From the IMG/VR virus record IMGVR_UViG_3300032116_000035, positions 1 through 64,000 of that record: 64,000 nt of DNA. The stretch is one strand, 5' to 3'. Positions within the stretch are counted from its first letter, which is position 1. Each line of letters starts with the position of its first letter. The stretch comes from a virus. Below the pieces are notes generated by a model that ran no database searches, was not told where the DNA came from, and saw only the letters and a program-made list of their open reading frames with translations. Positions 9,324 to 18,596 of the stretch are shown in pieces. Both the position numbers and the translations under genes were made by a program.

Positions 9324-10228
9324 TGACTACTAATTTTTATTTCAATAATTTCCCGTCAAAGTTGGGTGGTGGCAATGTCATCACCCCTGAACAACTATTG
9401 GTTGAAAATCTTGTTATTGAAGCACTCAAGATTTATGGCTTGGATGTTTATTATCTACCACGCACAACACGTGATCAAGTAGACTATCTGTTTGGTGAAG
9501 ATGTTCTCAAAGAATATCGCACTGCACATCCAATTGAAATGTATTTGGAAAATGTAAATGGTTTTGATGGTGATCAAGACTTTATATCTAAGTTTGGTTT
9601 AGAGATTCGTGACGAAGCAACATTGCTTGTCTCACGACTGAGATTTAGATATGCAGTCAATGGTCTGACAAGACCTCTTGAAGGTGATTTGATTTATATA
9701 CCAATGACCACAAGTTTCTTTGAGATTACTAGTGTAGAATCAGAGAACGATCAAGCAATGTTTTATACATTAGGTCGTGGTCGTGGTGGTAATGTGTATG
9801 TGTATGCTTTGAAAATGAAACAGTTTTATTTCTCAAGTGAGATCATTGAAACTGGTATTGATGAAATTGATGGAAACATTCGTAATTACTATCCCAAACT
9901 TCGTATCTCATTAGGTTCAGGTTCAGGTAAATTCTTAAATGATGAAATTGTATATCAAGGTTCATCACTATCAACTTCTACAGCACAAGCATTAGTTTAT
10001 GACTTTCAACCAAATGCATATATTGATGTCTACCGTATGCAAGGTGATTTCACATCATCAGCGAACGTACACGGTAACACAAGCAGCGCACAGTGGACAG
10101 TAACACTAGCGTCTGATGCACCAACACAAAATACACCATTTGAAGACATCATTGACAACGCTCGTATTGAAGCAGCAAGTGATGGTATCATTGACTTTAC
10201 GGAAGTTAATCCGTTTGGAGAACCGTAA
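9323..10228 (+). CDS. gp14: Neck protein gp14-like
   Basis: A 301-residue protein. The segment LLVENLVIEALKIYGLDVYYLPRTT followed by FGED is the recognisable gp14 signature (T4 has LVAESIQMRGVECYYVPRE followed by FGED). gp14 completes the head-tail connector with gp13. It is slightly longer than the T4 protein (256). Overlaps of one base at both ends (TAATG) indicate translational coupling with gp13 and gp15. Confidence 0.88.
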   Translation: MTTNFYFNNFPSKLGGGNVITPEQLLVENLVIEALKIYGLDVYYLPRTTRDQVDYLFGEDVLKEYRTAHPIEMYLENVNGFDGDQDFISKFGLEIRDEATLLVSRLRFRYAVNGLTRPLEGDLIYIPMTTSFFEITSVESENDQAMFYTLGRGRGGNVYVYALKMKQFYFSSEIIETGIDEIDGNIRNYYPKLRISLGSGSGKFLNDEIVYQGSSLSTSTAQALVYDFQPNAYIDVYRMQGDFTSSANVHGNTSSAQWTVTLASDAPTQNTPFEDIIDNARIEAASDGIIDFTEVNPFGEP

Positions 10229-11229
10229 TGTTAGGTAATGCACAATTTTATCACCGCACCATTCGTAAGATGGTCGTTGTGTTTGGTACAATGTTTAACG
10301 ACCTTGAGATTGTTCGTTACACACAAGCAGGTAATCCAAAAGAAAAACTTAAAGTACCATTGTCTTATGGACCAAAAGAAAGATATCTGACACAGATTAC
10401 TTCTGATCCAAATTTAGTTAAGTCGGTTAACTCTGTTATACCAAGAATGTCATTTAATCTTGACAGTCTTGAGTATGATGCAAGTCGCAAACAGATTTCT
10501 ACATTACAAAATTTTGCTGCTGTTACAAACACCGGTGTTGCAACACAGTATTTGCCTGTGCCATACAACTATGAATTTAGTTTGTCTATCTATGTTCGTA
10601 ATACAGAAGACGGCACACAAATACTGGAACAAATTTTACCATTCTTCACACCAGATTTTAGTGTTGTAGTAGATTTTATTCCTCAAATGGGACAGAAGTA
10701 TACGGTGCCTATCATATTGAATTCTGTCGCATCTACCGTTGAGTATGAAGGTGGCATGGGTGACGGCACAACAAGAATCATTATTTGGGACTTAACATTC
10801 ACTGCTAAGAGTTTCATTTGGCCACCAGTTAAAACTGGCAAACTTATTAATCAAGCCAACACAAACATCAACATTGACCTCACATCTAAACAAATACAGA
10901 AGGTCTATGTTGACTATGCAAATGGTAACAATGTGTTTACTACCGGTGAAACGATTCGTGACAGTGCAAATGGATTCTTTGGTACGGTAGAATACTTCAG
11001 TAACACTTCACTCGGTACACTTGTAATTACTGGAGGCAATGAATACATTAAACCAGGATACACACTTACAGGTGATTACTCTGGTGCAAGATACAATGTA
11101 TCCACATTAGACAGCACTTCAATTAATGCTGCTGCTGTAATAGTTGAACCTAATCCAACAACTGCCGCACCGCCTTCTGATTTTGGATTCATTGAAACAA
11201 TTAGAGAATGGCCTGATACTTTATCATGA
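10228..11229 (+). CDS. gp15: Proximal tail sheath stabiliser / tail completion gp15-like
   Basis: A 333-residue protein. The opening FYHRTIRKMVVVFGTMFNDLEIVR, then KVPLSYGPKERYL and a ..VIPRMSFNLDSLEYD segment match the T4 gp15 pattern (VPITYASKEHF, ILPRINLHLVDFSY). gp15 forms the hexameric tail terminator that joins the tail to the neck. An extra C-terminal region of about 60 residues relative to T4 contains a beta-rich FFGTVEYF...TGDYSGARYNVST segment of the kind appended to many virion proteins. It overlaps gp16 by four bases (ATGA). Confidence 0.88.
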   Translation: MLGNAQFYHRTIRKMVVVFGTMFNDLEIVRYTQAGNPKEKLKVPLSYGPKERYLTQITSDPNLVKSVNSVIPRMSFNLDSLEYDASRKQISTLQNFAAVTNTGVATQYLPVPYNYEFSLSIYVRNTEDGTQILEQILPFFTPDFSVVVDFIPQMGQKYTVPIILNSVASTVEYEGGMGDGTTRIIIWDLTFTAKSFIWPPVKTGKLINQANTNINIDLTSKQIQKVYVDYANGNNVFTTGETIRDSANGFFGTVEYFSNTSLGTLVITGGNEYIKPGYTLTGDYSGARYNVSTLDSTSINAAAVIVEPNPTTAAPPSDFGFIETIREWPDTLS

Positions 11230-11627
11230 AAAAACTAAACAAAAACTTATCTGAAATCTTTGATGTGGAACCCATTGAAGAGAAATTCATTGAAACTTTG
11301 CCTGTTGCCGTAAATGACAACGCTAATCAAATTGATGCCGATGCTGAATTTGCCCGCACAAACATGCGTTCATTAATTGACAATGGCAATAGAGCATTAA
11401 CTGAACTGGCATCAGTTGCAAATCAATCAGAGTCACCAAGAGCATATGAAGTCTTAGCCACAATGATGAAAAATCTGGCTGAGATGAACAAAGATTTGTT
11501 GGAACTTCAGAAACGGAAAAGAGAGCTTGCACCCCAATCTGAATCCGCAAAAGGAGTCAACATAGATAAAGCAGTGTTTGTTGGCTCCACCAACGAATTA
11601 CTCAAAATGATTAAAGGAAATAAATAA
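11226..11627 (+). CDS. gp16: Terminase small subunit gp16-like
   Basis: A 133-residue protein. The central segment FARTNMRSLIDNGNRALTEL followed by SPRAYEVLATMMKNLAEMNKDLLELQK is the helical coiled-coil core of T4 gp16 (T4: SPRHMEVFATLMGQM). The small terminase subunit recognises phage DNA and stimulates the gp17 packaging motor. The acidic N-terminus and charged C-terminus are short compared with T4 (164 residues). In most T4-like phages gp17 follows directly; here a ferritin-like gene sits between them. Confidence 0.88.
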   Translation: MKKLNKNLSEIFDVEPIEEKFIETLPVAVNDNANQIDADAEFARTNMRSLIDNGNRALTELASVANQSESPRAYEVLATMMKNLAEMNKDLLELQKRKRELAPQSESAKGVNIDKAVFVGSTNELLKMIKGNK

Positions 11628-11631
11628 AATT

Positions 11632-12066
11632 ATGGAACAACTAATCGAACAGATGAAGGTTATTTTGGGTACAAACTTTGGTTTGTACTTCAAAGCACAC
11701 ACCTTCCATTGGAATGTAGAAGGTCCTGACTTTGCACAGTATCATGGTTTCTTAGGAGACTTTTATGAAGCAGTGTTTGATCAGACCGATCCGATTGCCG
11801 AACACATTCGTGCTTTAAATTCATATGCTCCTACAACTTTGGCAAGAATGATGGAACTATCAAAGGTGCAAGACATCGTTGCTATTCCTTCACCGCTTAT
11901 CATGATGTCCGAACTTGCTGCCGATAATGATAAGTTCATTATGGAACTACGTGCTGGTATTGCAATTGCTGACGCTGCTGACGAACCTGCTGTAGGTAAC
12001 TTCTTACAAGACATTTTAGATGCTCATCAAAAACATGGTTGGATGCTGAAGAGTTTTACACGATAA
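11632..12066 (+). CDS. dps: Dps/ferritin-like DNA-protection protein
   Basis: A 144-residue single-domain protein. The segment FKAHTFHWNVEG is the classic Dps motif, and the downstream DPIAEHIRAL matches the D-x3-E ferroxidase helix. By spacing, His26, His38, Asp53 and Glu57 line up with E. coli Dps His51, His63, Asp78 and Glu82; the residue matching Asp67 is Gly42, with Asp43 beside it. Dps proteins form 12-subunit shells that oxidise and store iron and protect DNA. It lacks the long basic N-terminal tail used by E. coli Dps for DNA binding. It lies between the two terminase genes, 4 bases from gp16 and 3 bases from gp17, so it is probably co-transcribed with packaging genes late in infection. 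Confidence 0.82.
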   Translation: MEQLIEQMKVILGTNFGLYFKAHTFHWNVEGPDFAQYHGFLGDFYEAVFDQTDPIAEHIRALNSYAPTTLARMMELSKVQDIVAIPSPLIMMSELAADNDKFIMELRAGIAIADAADEPAVGNFLQDILDAHQKHGWMLKSFTR

Positions 12067-12069
12067 ATT

Positions 12070-13701
12070 ATGGATGACGGGTACCTTGGTAATGCACGGC
12101 TCAAACGAGTCGGTGTTGAAATATCCTACACTGAAGAGCAACTAAAAGAGATTGTAAAATGCACCGAAGATCCGGTGTATTTTATTCGTACCTACGTTAA
12201 GATTGTCAACGTAGATAAAGGTCTTGTTCCTTTTGAGATGTGGCCATTTCAGGAAGAAATGGTCAATCAATTTCATAACAATCGTTTTGTCATTGCAAAG
12301 ATGCCACGACAGGTTGGTAAAACAACCACGACTGTTGGTTACATGCTGTGGTCTGCACTGTTCAACGAAGAATTTGTTATTGGTATTCTTGCCAACAAAC
12401 TTCAACTTGCACAAGACATTCTAGCCAAGATACAGAAAGCCTATGAGTATTTACCCATGTGGCTTCAGCAAGGTATCATCAACTGGAATAAACGATCAAT
12501 TGAATTAGAGAACGGTTCAAAGATTTATGCGTATGCAACATCAGCAGCAGGTGTCCGAGGTGGTTCATACAATCTAATCTTCCTTGATGAATTCGCATTT
12601 GTGCCGCACAACATGGCAGTAGACTTTTTTACTTCTACTTACCCTGTTATTTCATCTGGTAAGACATCTAAAGTAATTATTGTTTCTACGCCAAACGGCT
12701 TGAATCTGTTCTATAAGATGTGGACAGATGCGATTGAAAAACGTTCAACTTACAAAACACTAGAAATCCACTGGTCAATGGTGCCAGGTCGTGATGAAAA
12801 GTGGAAAGAAGAAACGATACGAAATACTTCTGAAGAACAATTCCGTCAAGAGTTTGAGACAGAATTTATTGGTTCTTCAGCAACATTGATTTCTGGTTCT
12901 AAATTGCGCTCATTGGCGTTCTATGATCCAATGCGTATTGAAGACGATGGCCACTTGTTTGTGTATGAAGACCCACGACCAGGTAGAATATACATTGCTA
13001 CAGTGGATTGTTCAGAGGGTGTTGGTATGGACTATCACACCATCAATGTTTTGGATGCTACAGAAGCACCGTATAAACAAGTTGCACGATACCGCAACAA
13101 TAAATTGCCGCTATTGTTCTTACCTACAGCAATTTATGCTTTAGCAAACCGTTACAATCAGGCTTATGTGCTAATTGAAACCAACAATGTGGGTCAGCAA
13201 GTGGTAGATATTCTGCATTATGACTTAGAATACGAGAACATCTATAAGTTAGAACATCATCACATCAAAGGTCAGAGCATCTCCGCTGGTTTCAAACGCT
13301 CAGTTGCTTTTGGTGTAAAGACGACCAAATCAGTCAAGAAAATTGGTTGTGCTAACTTGAAAACGCTGATTGAGAACGACAAACTCATTATCAACGACTT
13401 TGATACCATCGCAGAACTGAATACTTTTGTTCGTACAAGAGATACCTATGCAGCCGAAGAAGGTAACAATGACGATATCGTAATGGGTTTAGTGCTTTAT
13501 GCTTGGCTGACAGCACAGACTTTCTTCAAAGACGAAACAAGAATTGACATTCGTAAGATTATGCTAGAAGAACAGAACATTTTGGGAGAAGAAAGTATGC
13601 TGCCGTTCGGTTTTATTGAAGACGGACTGCGTAGAGAGATGGAAGTGGAAGATGGAGACATGTGGGAGCCACCAGCGGGTTATTTATCATCAAGTTTGTA
13701 A
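12070..13701 (+). CDS. gp17: Terminase large subunit gp17-like
   Basis: A 543-residue DNA-packaging motor (T4 610). The ATPase half has a Walker A-like PRQVGKTT (residues 79-86) and a Walker B LIFLDEFAF with Asp173-Glu174. The nuclease half begins around VDCSEGVGMDYH and carries further acidic residues at ETNNVG and NNDDIV. This ATPase drives DNA into the prohead through the gp20 portal and cuts it with its nuclease. It is preceded by gp16 and the Dps-like gene and followed by a promoter-like gap before the sheath gene. It shows no intein or intron. Confidence 0.95.
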   Translation: MDDGYLGNARLKRVGVEISYTEEQLKEIVKCTEDPVYFIRTYVKIVNVDKGLVPFEMWPFQEEMVNQFHNNRFVIAKMPRQVGKTTTTVGYMLWSALFNEEFVIGILANKLQLAQDILAKIQKAYEYLPMWLQQGIINWNKRSIELENGSKIYAYATSAAGVRGGSYNLIFLDEFAFVPHNMAVDFFTSTYPVISSGKTSKVIIVSTPNGLNLFYKMWTDAIEKRSTYKTLEIHWSMVPGRDEKWKEETIRNTSEEQFRQEFETEFIGSSATLISGSKLRSLAFYDPMRIEDDGHLFVYEDPRPGRIYIATVDCSEGVGMDYHTINVLDATEAPYKQVARYRNNKLPLLFLPTAIYALANRYNQAYVLIETNNVGQQVVDILHYDLEYENIYKLEHHHIKGQSISAGFKRSVAFGVKTTKSVKKIGCANLKTLIENDKLIINDFDTIAELNTFVRTRDTYAAEEGNNDDIVMGLVLYAWLTAQTFFKDETRIDIRKIMLEEQNILGEESMLPFGFIEDGLRREMEVEDGDMWEPPAGYLSSSL

Positions 13702-13704
13702 AAA

Positions 13705-13712
13705 ACTAAATA
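13705..13712 (+). promoter_or_regulatory. Possible late promoter (ACTAAATA) before sheath gene
   Basis: A TATAAATA-like box just behind the gp17 stop, 44 bases before the gp18 start. A good Shine-Dalgarno site (AAAGGAG, 13744-13750) lies between. Spacing allows an untranslated leader of about 35 bases. Confidence 0.45.
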
Positions 13713-13756
13713 GACAATAAAAAGAATATTGACCCAACAATAAAAGGAGAAATCCA

Positions 13757-15445
13757 ATGGCATTTCAATTATCACCTGGAGTGAATGTATCAGAGATCGA
13801 TCTGACTACAGTTATTCCTTCAGTTGCCACTTCTACTGGCGCTTTTGCAGGACCTTTTAATTGGGGACCATGTGGTGTAGTCACAACTATTTCCGATGAA
13901 GTTCGTCTAGTGGACACATTCGGTAAACCAGATAGCGTAAATTATGAATATTGGTTCTCCGCAGCGAACTTCCTAGCATATGGTAACAATCTAAAAATCG
14001 TTCGTGCCACACCAGGTGGTGCTAACAACGCTACTGCAAATGGTGGTGCTTTAGTAATCAGAAACGAAGACGACTGGACAGACAATCACAGCGGGTATGC
14101 CGATGGTGCATACGGTGGTTGGGCAGCAAAATTCCCTGGTGCATTAGGCAACTCATTAAAAGTTTCCGTGGCAGACTTGGGAACATTTGCAACATGGCCA
14201 TATCGCTCACAATTTAACGCAAACACTGGAACATCATCATACGTTGCAAGCCGTGGTGGTGCAAACGACGAAGTTCATATTGTTGTCGTTGACGAAGATG
14301 GTTTGTGGTCAGGTACAGCAGGTACAGTTCTTGAAAAATACGCATTCGTTTCAAAAGCATCAGATGCTAAAGATGATTCGGGTAATAGCAACTACTATAA
14401 GAATGTTATTTCAAATAAATCAAAATATGTATGGTGGGTTGCACATCCAGCAACAGCAAATCTGAGTTCTGGTACTGCATGGGGTTCTACTGCTAACGCA
14501 TCGGCATTCAAAACAACAACAGCAAATGTAGAATACTCGTTCTCAAATGGTGCAGATGGCTCAGTAGGTTCATCACAAATCACTTCTGGTTGGGACCTGT
14601 TTAAGAATGCTGAAGCAGTTGATGTATCATTGCTCGTAACTGGTACAGGTAACAGCACAATTGCTACACATGTTATTAGCAATGTTGCAGAAACTCGTAA
14701 AGACTGTGTTGCATTCATTTCACCAGAAAAAGCAGACGTTGTTGATAATGCCGGAACTGAAGCAACCGATGTTACAGCATTCCGTGATGCATTGACATCA
14801 TCTTCATATGCAGTAATTGATTCTGGATACAAATATCAATACGACAAGTACAACGATGTTTACCGTTGGATTCCATTGAACGGTGATATTGCCGGTCTGT
14901 GTGTACGTACAGATAACGAACGTGACCCTTGGTTCTCACCTGGTGGTATGAATCGTGGTCAAATCAAAAATGTAATCAAACTTGCTTGGAATCCAACTAA
15001 AGCAGAACGTGATACACTGTATCTAAAAGGCATTAACCCTGTTGTTTCTTTCCCAGGTGAAGGTACTGTTCTGTATGGTGACAAAACAATGCTTGCAAAA
15101 CCAAGCGCATTTGACCGCATTAATGTTCGTCGTTTGTTTATCACAATTGAAAAAGCAATTGCACGTGCAGCACGTTTCTCTCTGTTTGAATTCAACGATC
15201 AGTTCACACGTGCCCAGTTTGTCGCTCTTGTAGAACCCTACCTGCGTGATGTTCAAGGTCGTCGTGGTATCACAGACTTCCGTGTAGTCTGCGATGACAC
15301 TAATAACACAGCAGAAATTATTGACCGTAATGAATTTGTTGGTGACATTTACATCAAACCTGCTCGTTCTATCAACTTCATTCAACTTAACTTCGTGGCA
15401 GTACGCACAGGTGTAAGTTTCAATGAGGTAGTAGGTTCAGTCTAA
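13757..15445 (+). CDS. gp18: Tail sheath protein gp18-like
   Basis: A 562-residue contractile sheath subunit (T4 659). The N-terminus QLSPGVNVSEIDLTT is the typical sheath opening, and the C-terminal third (YLRDVQGRRGITDFRVVCDD followed by DIYIKPARSINFI) is the conserved sheath domain that packs around the tube and links neighbouring subunits. The middle domain is variable. Preceded by AAAGGAG and followed at once by the tube gene, as in T4. Confidence 0.95.
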   Translation: MAFQLSPGVNVSEIDLTTVIPSVATSTGAFAGPFNWGPCGVVTTISDEVRLVDTFGKPDSVNYEYWFSAANFLAYGNNLKIVRATPGGANNATANGGALVIRNEDDWTDNHSGYADGAYGGWAAKFPGALGNSLKVSVADLGTFATWPYRSQFNANTGTSSYVASRGGANDEVHIVVVDEDGLWSGTAGTVLEKYAFVSKASDAKDDSGNSNYYKNVISNKSKYVWWVAHPATANLSSGTAWGSTANASAFKTTTANVEYSFSNGADGSVGSSQITSGWDLFKNAEAVDVSLLVTGTGNSTIATHVISNVAETRKDCVAFISPEKADVVDNAGTEATDVTAFRDALTSSSYAVIDSGYKYQYDKYNDVYRWIPLNGDIAGLCVRTDNERDPWFSPGGMNRGQIKNVIKLAWNPTKAERDTLYLKGINPVVSFPGEGTVLYGDKTMLAKPSAFDRINVRRLFITIEKAIARAARFSLFEFNDQFTRAQFVALVEPYLRDVQGRRGITDFRVVCDDTNNTAEIIDRNEFVGDIYIKPARSINFIQLNFVAVRTGVSFNEVVGSV

Positions 15446-15448
15446 ATA
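15441..15448 (+). promoter_or_regulatory. Possible late promoter (TCTAAATA) before tube gene
   Basis: The box overlaps the gp18 stop codon and lies 23 bases before the gp19 ATG, with AGGAG between them. The same TCTAAATA box precedes the gene at 4663. Confidence 0.45.
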
Positions 15449-15471
15449 AAAGAGAAACAGGAGAAAATTAA

Positions 15472-16017
15472 ATGGCATTTAACGTAAATCAGTTCCGTTC
15501 ACAATTAACAGGTGACGGTGCCCGCCCAAATCTATTTGAGGTAAGTATGCCGTTTCCTGCGTTCTCAATACCAGGAAACGCACAAACAAAAATGACGTTC
15601 ATGTGTAAGACAGCACAACTTCCAGGTTCAACTCTGGGTGTTGTACCTGTACAATACTTTGGCCGTGAATTAAAGTTTGTGGGTAATCGTACTTTTGCTG
15701 ATTGGACAGTAACAATCATCAACGATGAAGACTTTATTGTTCGCAATGCATTTGAACGTTGGATGAATGGCATCAATAGCCACAATCTAAACGTTCGCAA
15801 TCCAGTTGCAACTACACCATTAGGCTACACACAAGATGGTGAAGTTACGCAATTTGGTAAAGCGGGTAATACTATCAAAAAATATAAATTTGTAGGAATG
15901 TTCCCTTCTGACATCACTCCAATTGATGTTGATTGGGGTTCAAATGATACGATTGAAGAGTTTTCTGTAACGCTAACCTACCAGTGGTGGGAAGCAGTTG
16001 CAGACGGTGTGGTCTAA
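15472..16017 (+). CDS. gp19: Tail tube protein gp19-like
   Basis: A 181-residue tail tube subunit (T4 163). Conserved features are the start FNVNQFRSQL-(T)GDGARPNLFEV, the CKTAQLPGSTLGVVPVQYFGRE strand region and the RTFADWTVTIINDEDF segment, ending in TYQWWE. Stacked hexameric rings of this protein form the inner tube through which DNA passes. It lies between the sheath and portal genes and is followed by an intrinsic terminator. A second, more distant tube-fold protein is encoded at 22614. Confidence 0.95.
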   Translation: MAFNVNQFRSQLTGDGARPNLFEVSMPFPAFSIPGNAQTKMTFMCKTAQLPGSTLGVVPVQYFGRELKFVGNRTFADWTVTIINDEDFIVRNAFERWMNGINSHNLNVRNPVATTPLGYTQDGEVTQFGKAGNTIKKYKFVGMFPSDITPIDVDWGSNDTIEEFSVTLTYQWWEAVADGVV

Positions 16018-16018
16018 G

Positions 16019-16042
16019 AGTAGGGCATTTGCCCTACTTTTT
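16019..16042 (+). terminator. Intrinsic terminator after tail tube gene
   Basis: A perfect 8-base stem AGTAGGGC / GCCCTACT with an ATTT loop, followed by five T residues. It starts two bases after the gp19 stop and separates the tail genes from the head genes. Confidence 0.85.
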
Positions 16043-16060
16043 AATATAGGATGATTTTTA

Positions 16061-17728
16061 ATGGCAATTAAACTTTTCGGCTTTACAATAGGCTCGAAGG
16101 ATGTCGTCAAGGCTGAAAAGCCTGAGCAGGCATCCTTTGCGCTGCCTTCCGCAACCGTAGATGATGGTGCGGTTACCGTTACGCAAAATGCGTATTACGG
16201 TACATATGTTGATCTTGAAGGTTCTGTTCGCAACGAAATAGAACTTATCACACGATATCGTGAGATGTCAAATCACCCAGAATGTCAAATGGCAATTGAT
16301 GAAATCGTCAATGAAGCCATCACACATGATGATCAGGGTAAAGTAGTTGACATCGTGCTTGACAATCTAAAACAACCTGAAACAATCAAAAAGAAAATTA
16401 TTGAAGAGTTCAACAATGTATTGAAGATGTTGAACTTTAGTAATTTGGCCGATGATGTTTTCAAACGTTGGTATATTGATGGCCGTGTTTTTTATCATAT
16501 CGTAGTCAACGATAAGAATCCTAAAGAAGGTATTCAAGAACTTAGATACATTGATCCACGCAAGATTCGTAAAGTGCGTGAGATTAAGAAAGACCGTGAT
16601 CCAAAAACAGGAGCAATGGTTGTTGTATCGGTTGCTGAATACTATGTCTACAATGATCGTGGTACCACGACACAGACATTTACATCAAACGTAGGTCAAG
16701 GTATTCGTATTGCACCAGATGCTATCATCAATGTGAATTCTGGTTTGATGGATGCTAAGAATACATTTGTTATTTCATATCTACACAAAGCAATCAAGCC
16801 ACTCAATCAGTTGCGTATGATTGAAGATGCGATTGTTATCTACCGTATTTCAAGAGCGCCAGAACGCCGTATTTTCTACATTGACGTTGGTAACTTACCA
16901 CGTGGTAAAGCAGAACAATATCTGCGTGACATCATGATCAAGTACCGTAACAAATTAGTTTACGATGCCAACACAGGTGAAATTCGTGACGAACGTAAGC
17001 ACATGTCAATGCTTGAAGACTTCTGGCTGCCACGCCGTGAAGGTGGTAAGGGTACAGAGATTACTACATTGCCTGCTGGTCAAAACTTAGGTGAACTAGA
17101 AGACGTAAAATATTTTCAAAAGAAACTTTTACAATCTCTAAACGTACCATATTCAAGACTTGAATCACAAGAAGGTGGGTTAGCAGGTCTTGGTCGTTCA
17201 CAAGAAGTTACCCGTGATGAATTAAAGTTTGCCAAGTTTGTCATTCGTCTGCGTAATAAATTCTCACAAATCTTTGACGAAGCATTGAAAGTACAACTGG
17301 TACTCAAAGGTATTTGTACACGTGAAGAGTGGGATAAATTCAAAGAAGACATCTACTACGACTTCCGTAAAGACAATAACTTTACCGAACTGCGTGAAGC
17401 AGAGTTGCTACAAAATAGATTGCAAATGGTAAGTCAAGTTGATCCATTTGTTGGTCGTTACTTCTCTAACAATTATGTGATGAATAAGATTCTCATGATG
17501 ACGGATGAAGAAATTGAAGCAATGCAGGAAGAGATTCAAAAAGAAAAAGACACATTGCCTGATGACATGCAAGGTCCTGTTTTAGGTGGACCACCACAAG
17601 GTGCTGAACCACAAGCAGAGCCAGAAGATAATACGGTAGAAAATGCCGAAGAAGAAGAGTCATTGACACCTGGTTTAGATGATGAAGTAAGTAAATCGGT
17701 TGTCAGTATAAATAATAGACGCAGATAA
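16061..17728 (+). CDS. gp20: Portal protein gp20-like
   Basis: A 555-residue portal subunit (T4 524). Recognised by RNEIELITRYREMSNHPECQ near the N-terminus, then DEIVNEAI, PERRIFYIDVGNLP and KYRNKLVYDA, and QSLNVPYSRLESQEGG. Twelve copies form the ring through which the gp17 motor loads DNA, and on which the prohead is initiated. The C-terminal 70 residues are very acidic (ENAEEEESLTPGLDD). This is the first gene of the head cluster after a terminator. Confidence 0.95.
   Translation: MAIKLFGFTIGSKDVVKAEKPEQASFALPSATVDDGAVTVTQNAYYGTYVDLEGSVRNEIELITRYREMSNHPECQMAIDEIVNEAITHDDQGKVVDIVLDNLKQPETIKKKIIEEFNNVLKMLNFSNLADDVFKRWYIDGRVFYHIVVNDKNPKEGIQELRYIDPRKIRKVREIKKDRDPKTGAMVVVSVAEYYVYNDRGTTTQTFTSNVGQGIRIAPDAIINVNSGLMDAKNTFVISYLHKAIKPLNQLRMIEDAIVIYRISRAPERRIFYIDVGNLPRGKAEQYLRDIMIKYRNKLVYDANTGEIRDERKHMSMLEDFWLPRREGGKGTEITTLPAGQNLGELEDVKYFQKKLLQSLNVPYSRLESQEGGLAGLGRSQEVTRDELKFAKFVIRLRNKFSQIFDEALKVQLVLKGICTREEWDKFKEDIYYDFRKDNNFTELREAELLQNRLQMVSQVDPFVGRYFSNNYVMNKILMMTDEEIEAMQEEIQKEKDTLPDDMQGPVLGGPPQGAEPQAEPEDNTVENAEEEESLTPGLDDEVSKSVVSINNRRR
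17707..17714 (+). promoter_or_regulatory. Late promoter TATAAATA before the prohead core genes
   Basis: A perfect T4 late box inside the last codons of gp20, 25 bases before the ATG at 17740, with AAGGAAGG between. It would drive the prohead core, protease and scaffold genes once gp55 is made. Confidence 0.7.
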
Positions 17729-17739
17729 GGAAGGTTATT

Positions 17740-17940
17740 ATGGAATTAAAAGATATTGTCAACAATATTGCCGCTGGTGATAGCGCCGCCGCAAAAGAAG
17801 GTATAGAAAATGTTTTATCCGCAAAAGCGTTCGATGCGCTCCAAGGCCGTAAGCAAGAAATGGCTGCAACTTTATTTGGCGGGAAAGAGCAAGGCGACGA
17901 AGAAGTTACCGACAGTGAAGAAGCCGTAGAGCAAGAATGA
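17740..17940 (+). CDS. gp67: Small prohead core protein (gp67 position)
   Basis: A 66-residue acidic protein directly behind the portal gene, the place of gene 67 in T4. N-terminus MELKDIVNNIAAGDSAAAKEGIE and C-terminus rich in Glu/Asp (DEEVTDSEEAVEQE) resemble small core proteins of T4-like phages. In T4, gp67 is needed for prohead core assembly and is degraded by gp21. Assignment rests mainly on position, length and acidity. The stop overlaps the next start (ATGA). Confidence 0.65.
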   Translation: MELKDIVNNIAAGDSAAAKEGIENVLSAKAFDALQGRKQEMAATLFGGKEQGDEEVTDSEEAVEQE

Positions 17941-18596
17941 AATCATTACTTGAATTTAAATCTATCGTAGAAGAAGAGAAGCAAGACTACTCTAAGTTTG
18001 ATGCACTTGTTCGTGCTGGTCTTGCAAACAAAGCACAGTTGGCTCGTATTCACAAAATCTTGGATAAGATGGGTGAAGAACGCCCACAGTTCAACAGTGC
18101 TGATCGTGAGATCATGCGTAATCTTTTCAATCGCATGGTAGATTTAGTTTCAAGTAAACAGATTTACGGTAAAGCAAGACAAGCAGTTCGTGAGGAAGTG
18201 GAACTTGAAGAAGCACGTATGGATACACCATTGGTACCAGACCCTCCAGTGGTTTTGGTAATCAAACGTAAAGCGGTAAGATTGTATCCAGACGGCACAC
18301 GTATTGCTCTGTATTGGAGTGATAAAATAAAAAGAGCATTTAGCATTCCTTATGGTCCAATGGTTGATGCTCCAGTTCAAGCAGAAGAATACATTAAAGA
18401 ACTAGTAGAAGCAGAAGAATTGATGCTGAATGATGGCAATACAATTTCTCTAAACGAAGAAACAAAACAACAAATCATAAACACATACGGTCAGTTAGAA
18501 GAAGATAGTAAAGAAATCTTTTGGCAACAACTAACTGAATCTGTAGCAACATTCGGAAAACTATATGAGTTTTGTAGAACTAATTCTGCAAAATAG
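17937..18596 (+). CDS. Head-cluster protein of unknown function
   Basis: A 219-residue protein not recognised. It is mostly helical and charged (EEEKQDYSKFDALVRAGLAN; DREIMRNLFNRMVDLVSS), with a central proline-rich beta patch (PLVPDPPVVLVIKRKAVRLYPDG) and an acidic helical C-terminus. It sits between the gp67-like and gp68-like genes and overlaps them by 4 and 32 bases, so it is co-translated with prohead core proteins. A core or scaffold accessory role is inferred from context only. Confidence 0.6.
   Translation: MKSLLEFKSIVEEEKQDYSKFDALVRAGLANKAQLARIHKILDKMGEERPQFNSADREIMRNLFNRMVDLVSSKQIYGKARQAVREEVELEEARMDTPLVPDPPVVLVIKRKAVRLYPDGTRIALYWSDKIKRAFSIPYGPMVDAPVQAEEYIKELVEAEELMLNDGNTISLNEETKQQIINTYGQLEEDSKEIFWQQLTESVATFGKLYEFCRTNSAK

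Noticed and set aside
11619-11626. AATAAATA before the Dps-like gene as late promoter
   Set aside because: Five bases before the ATG and formed by lysine codons and the stop of gp16.
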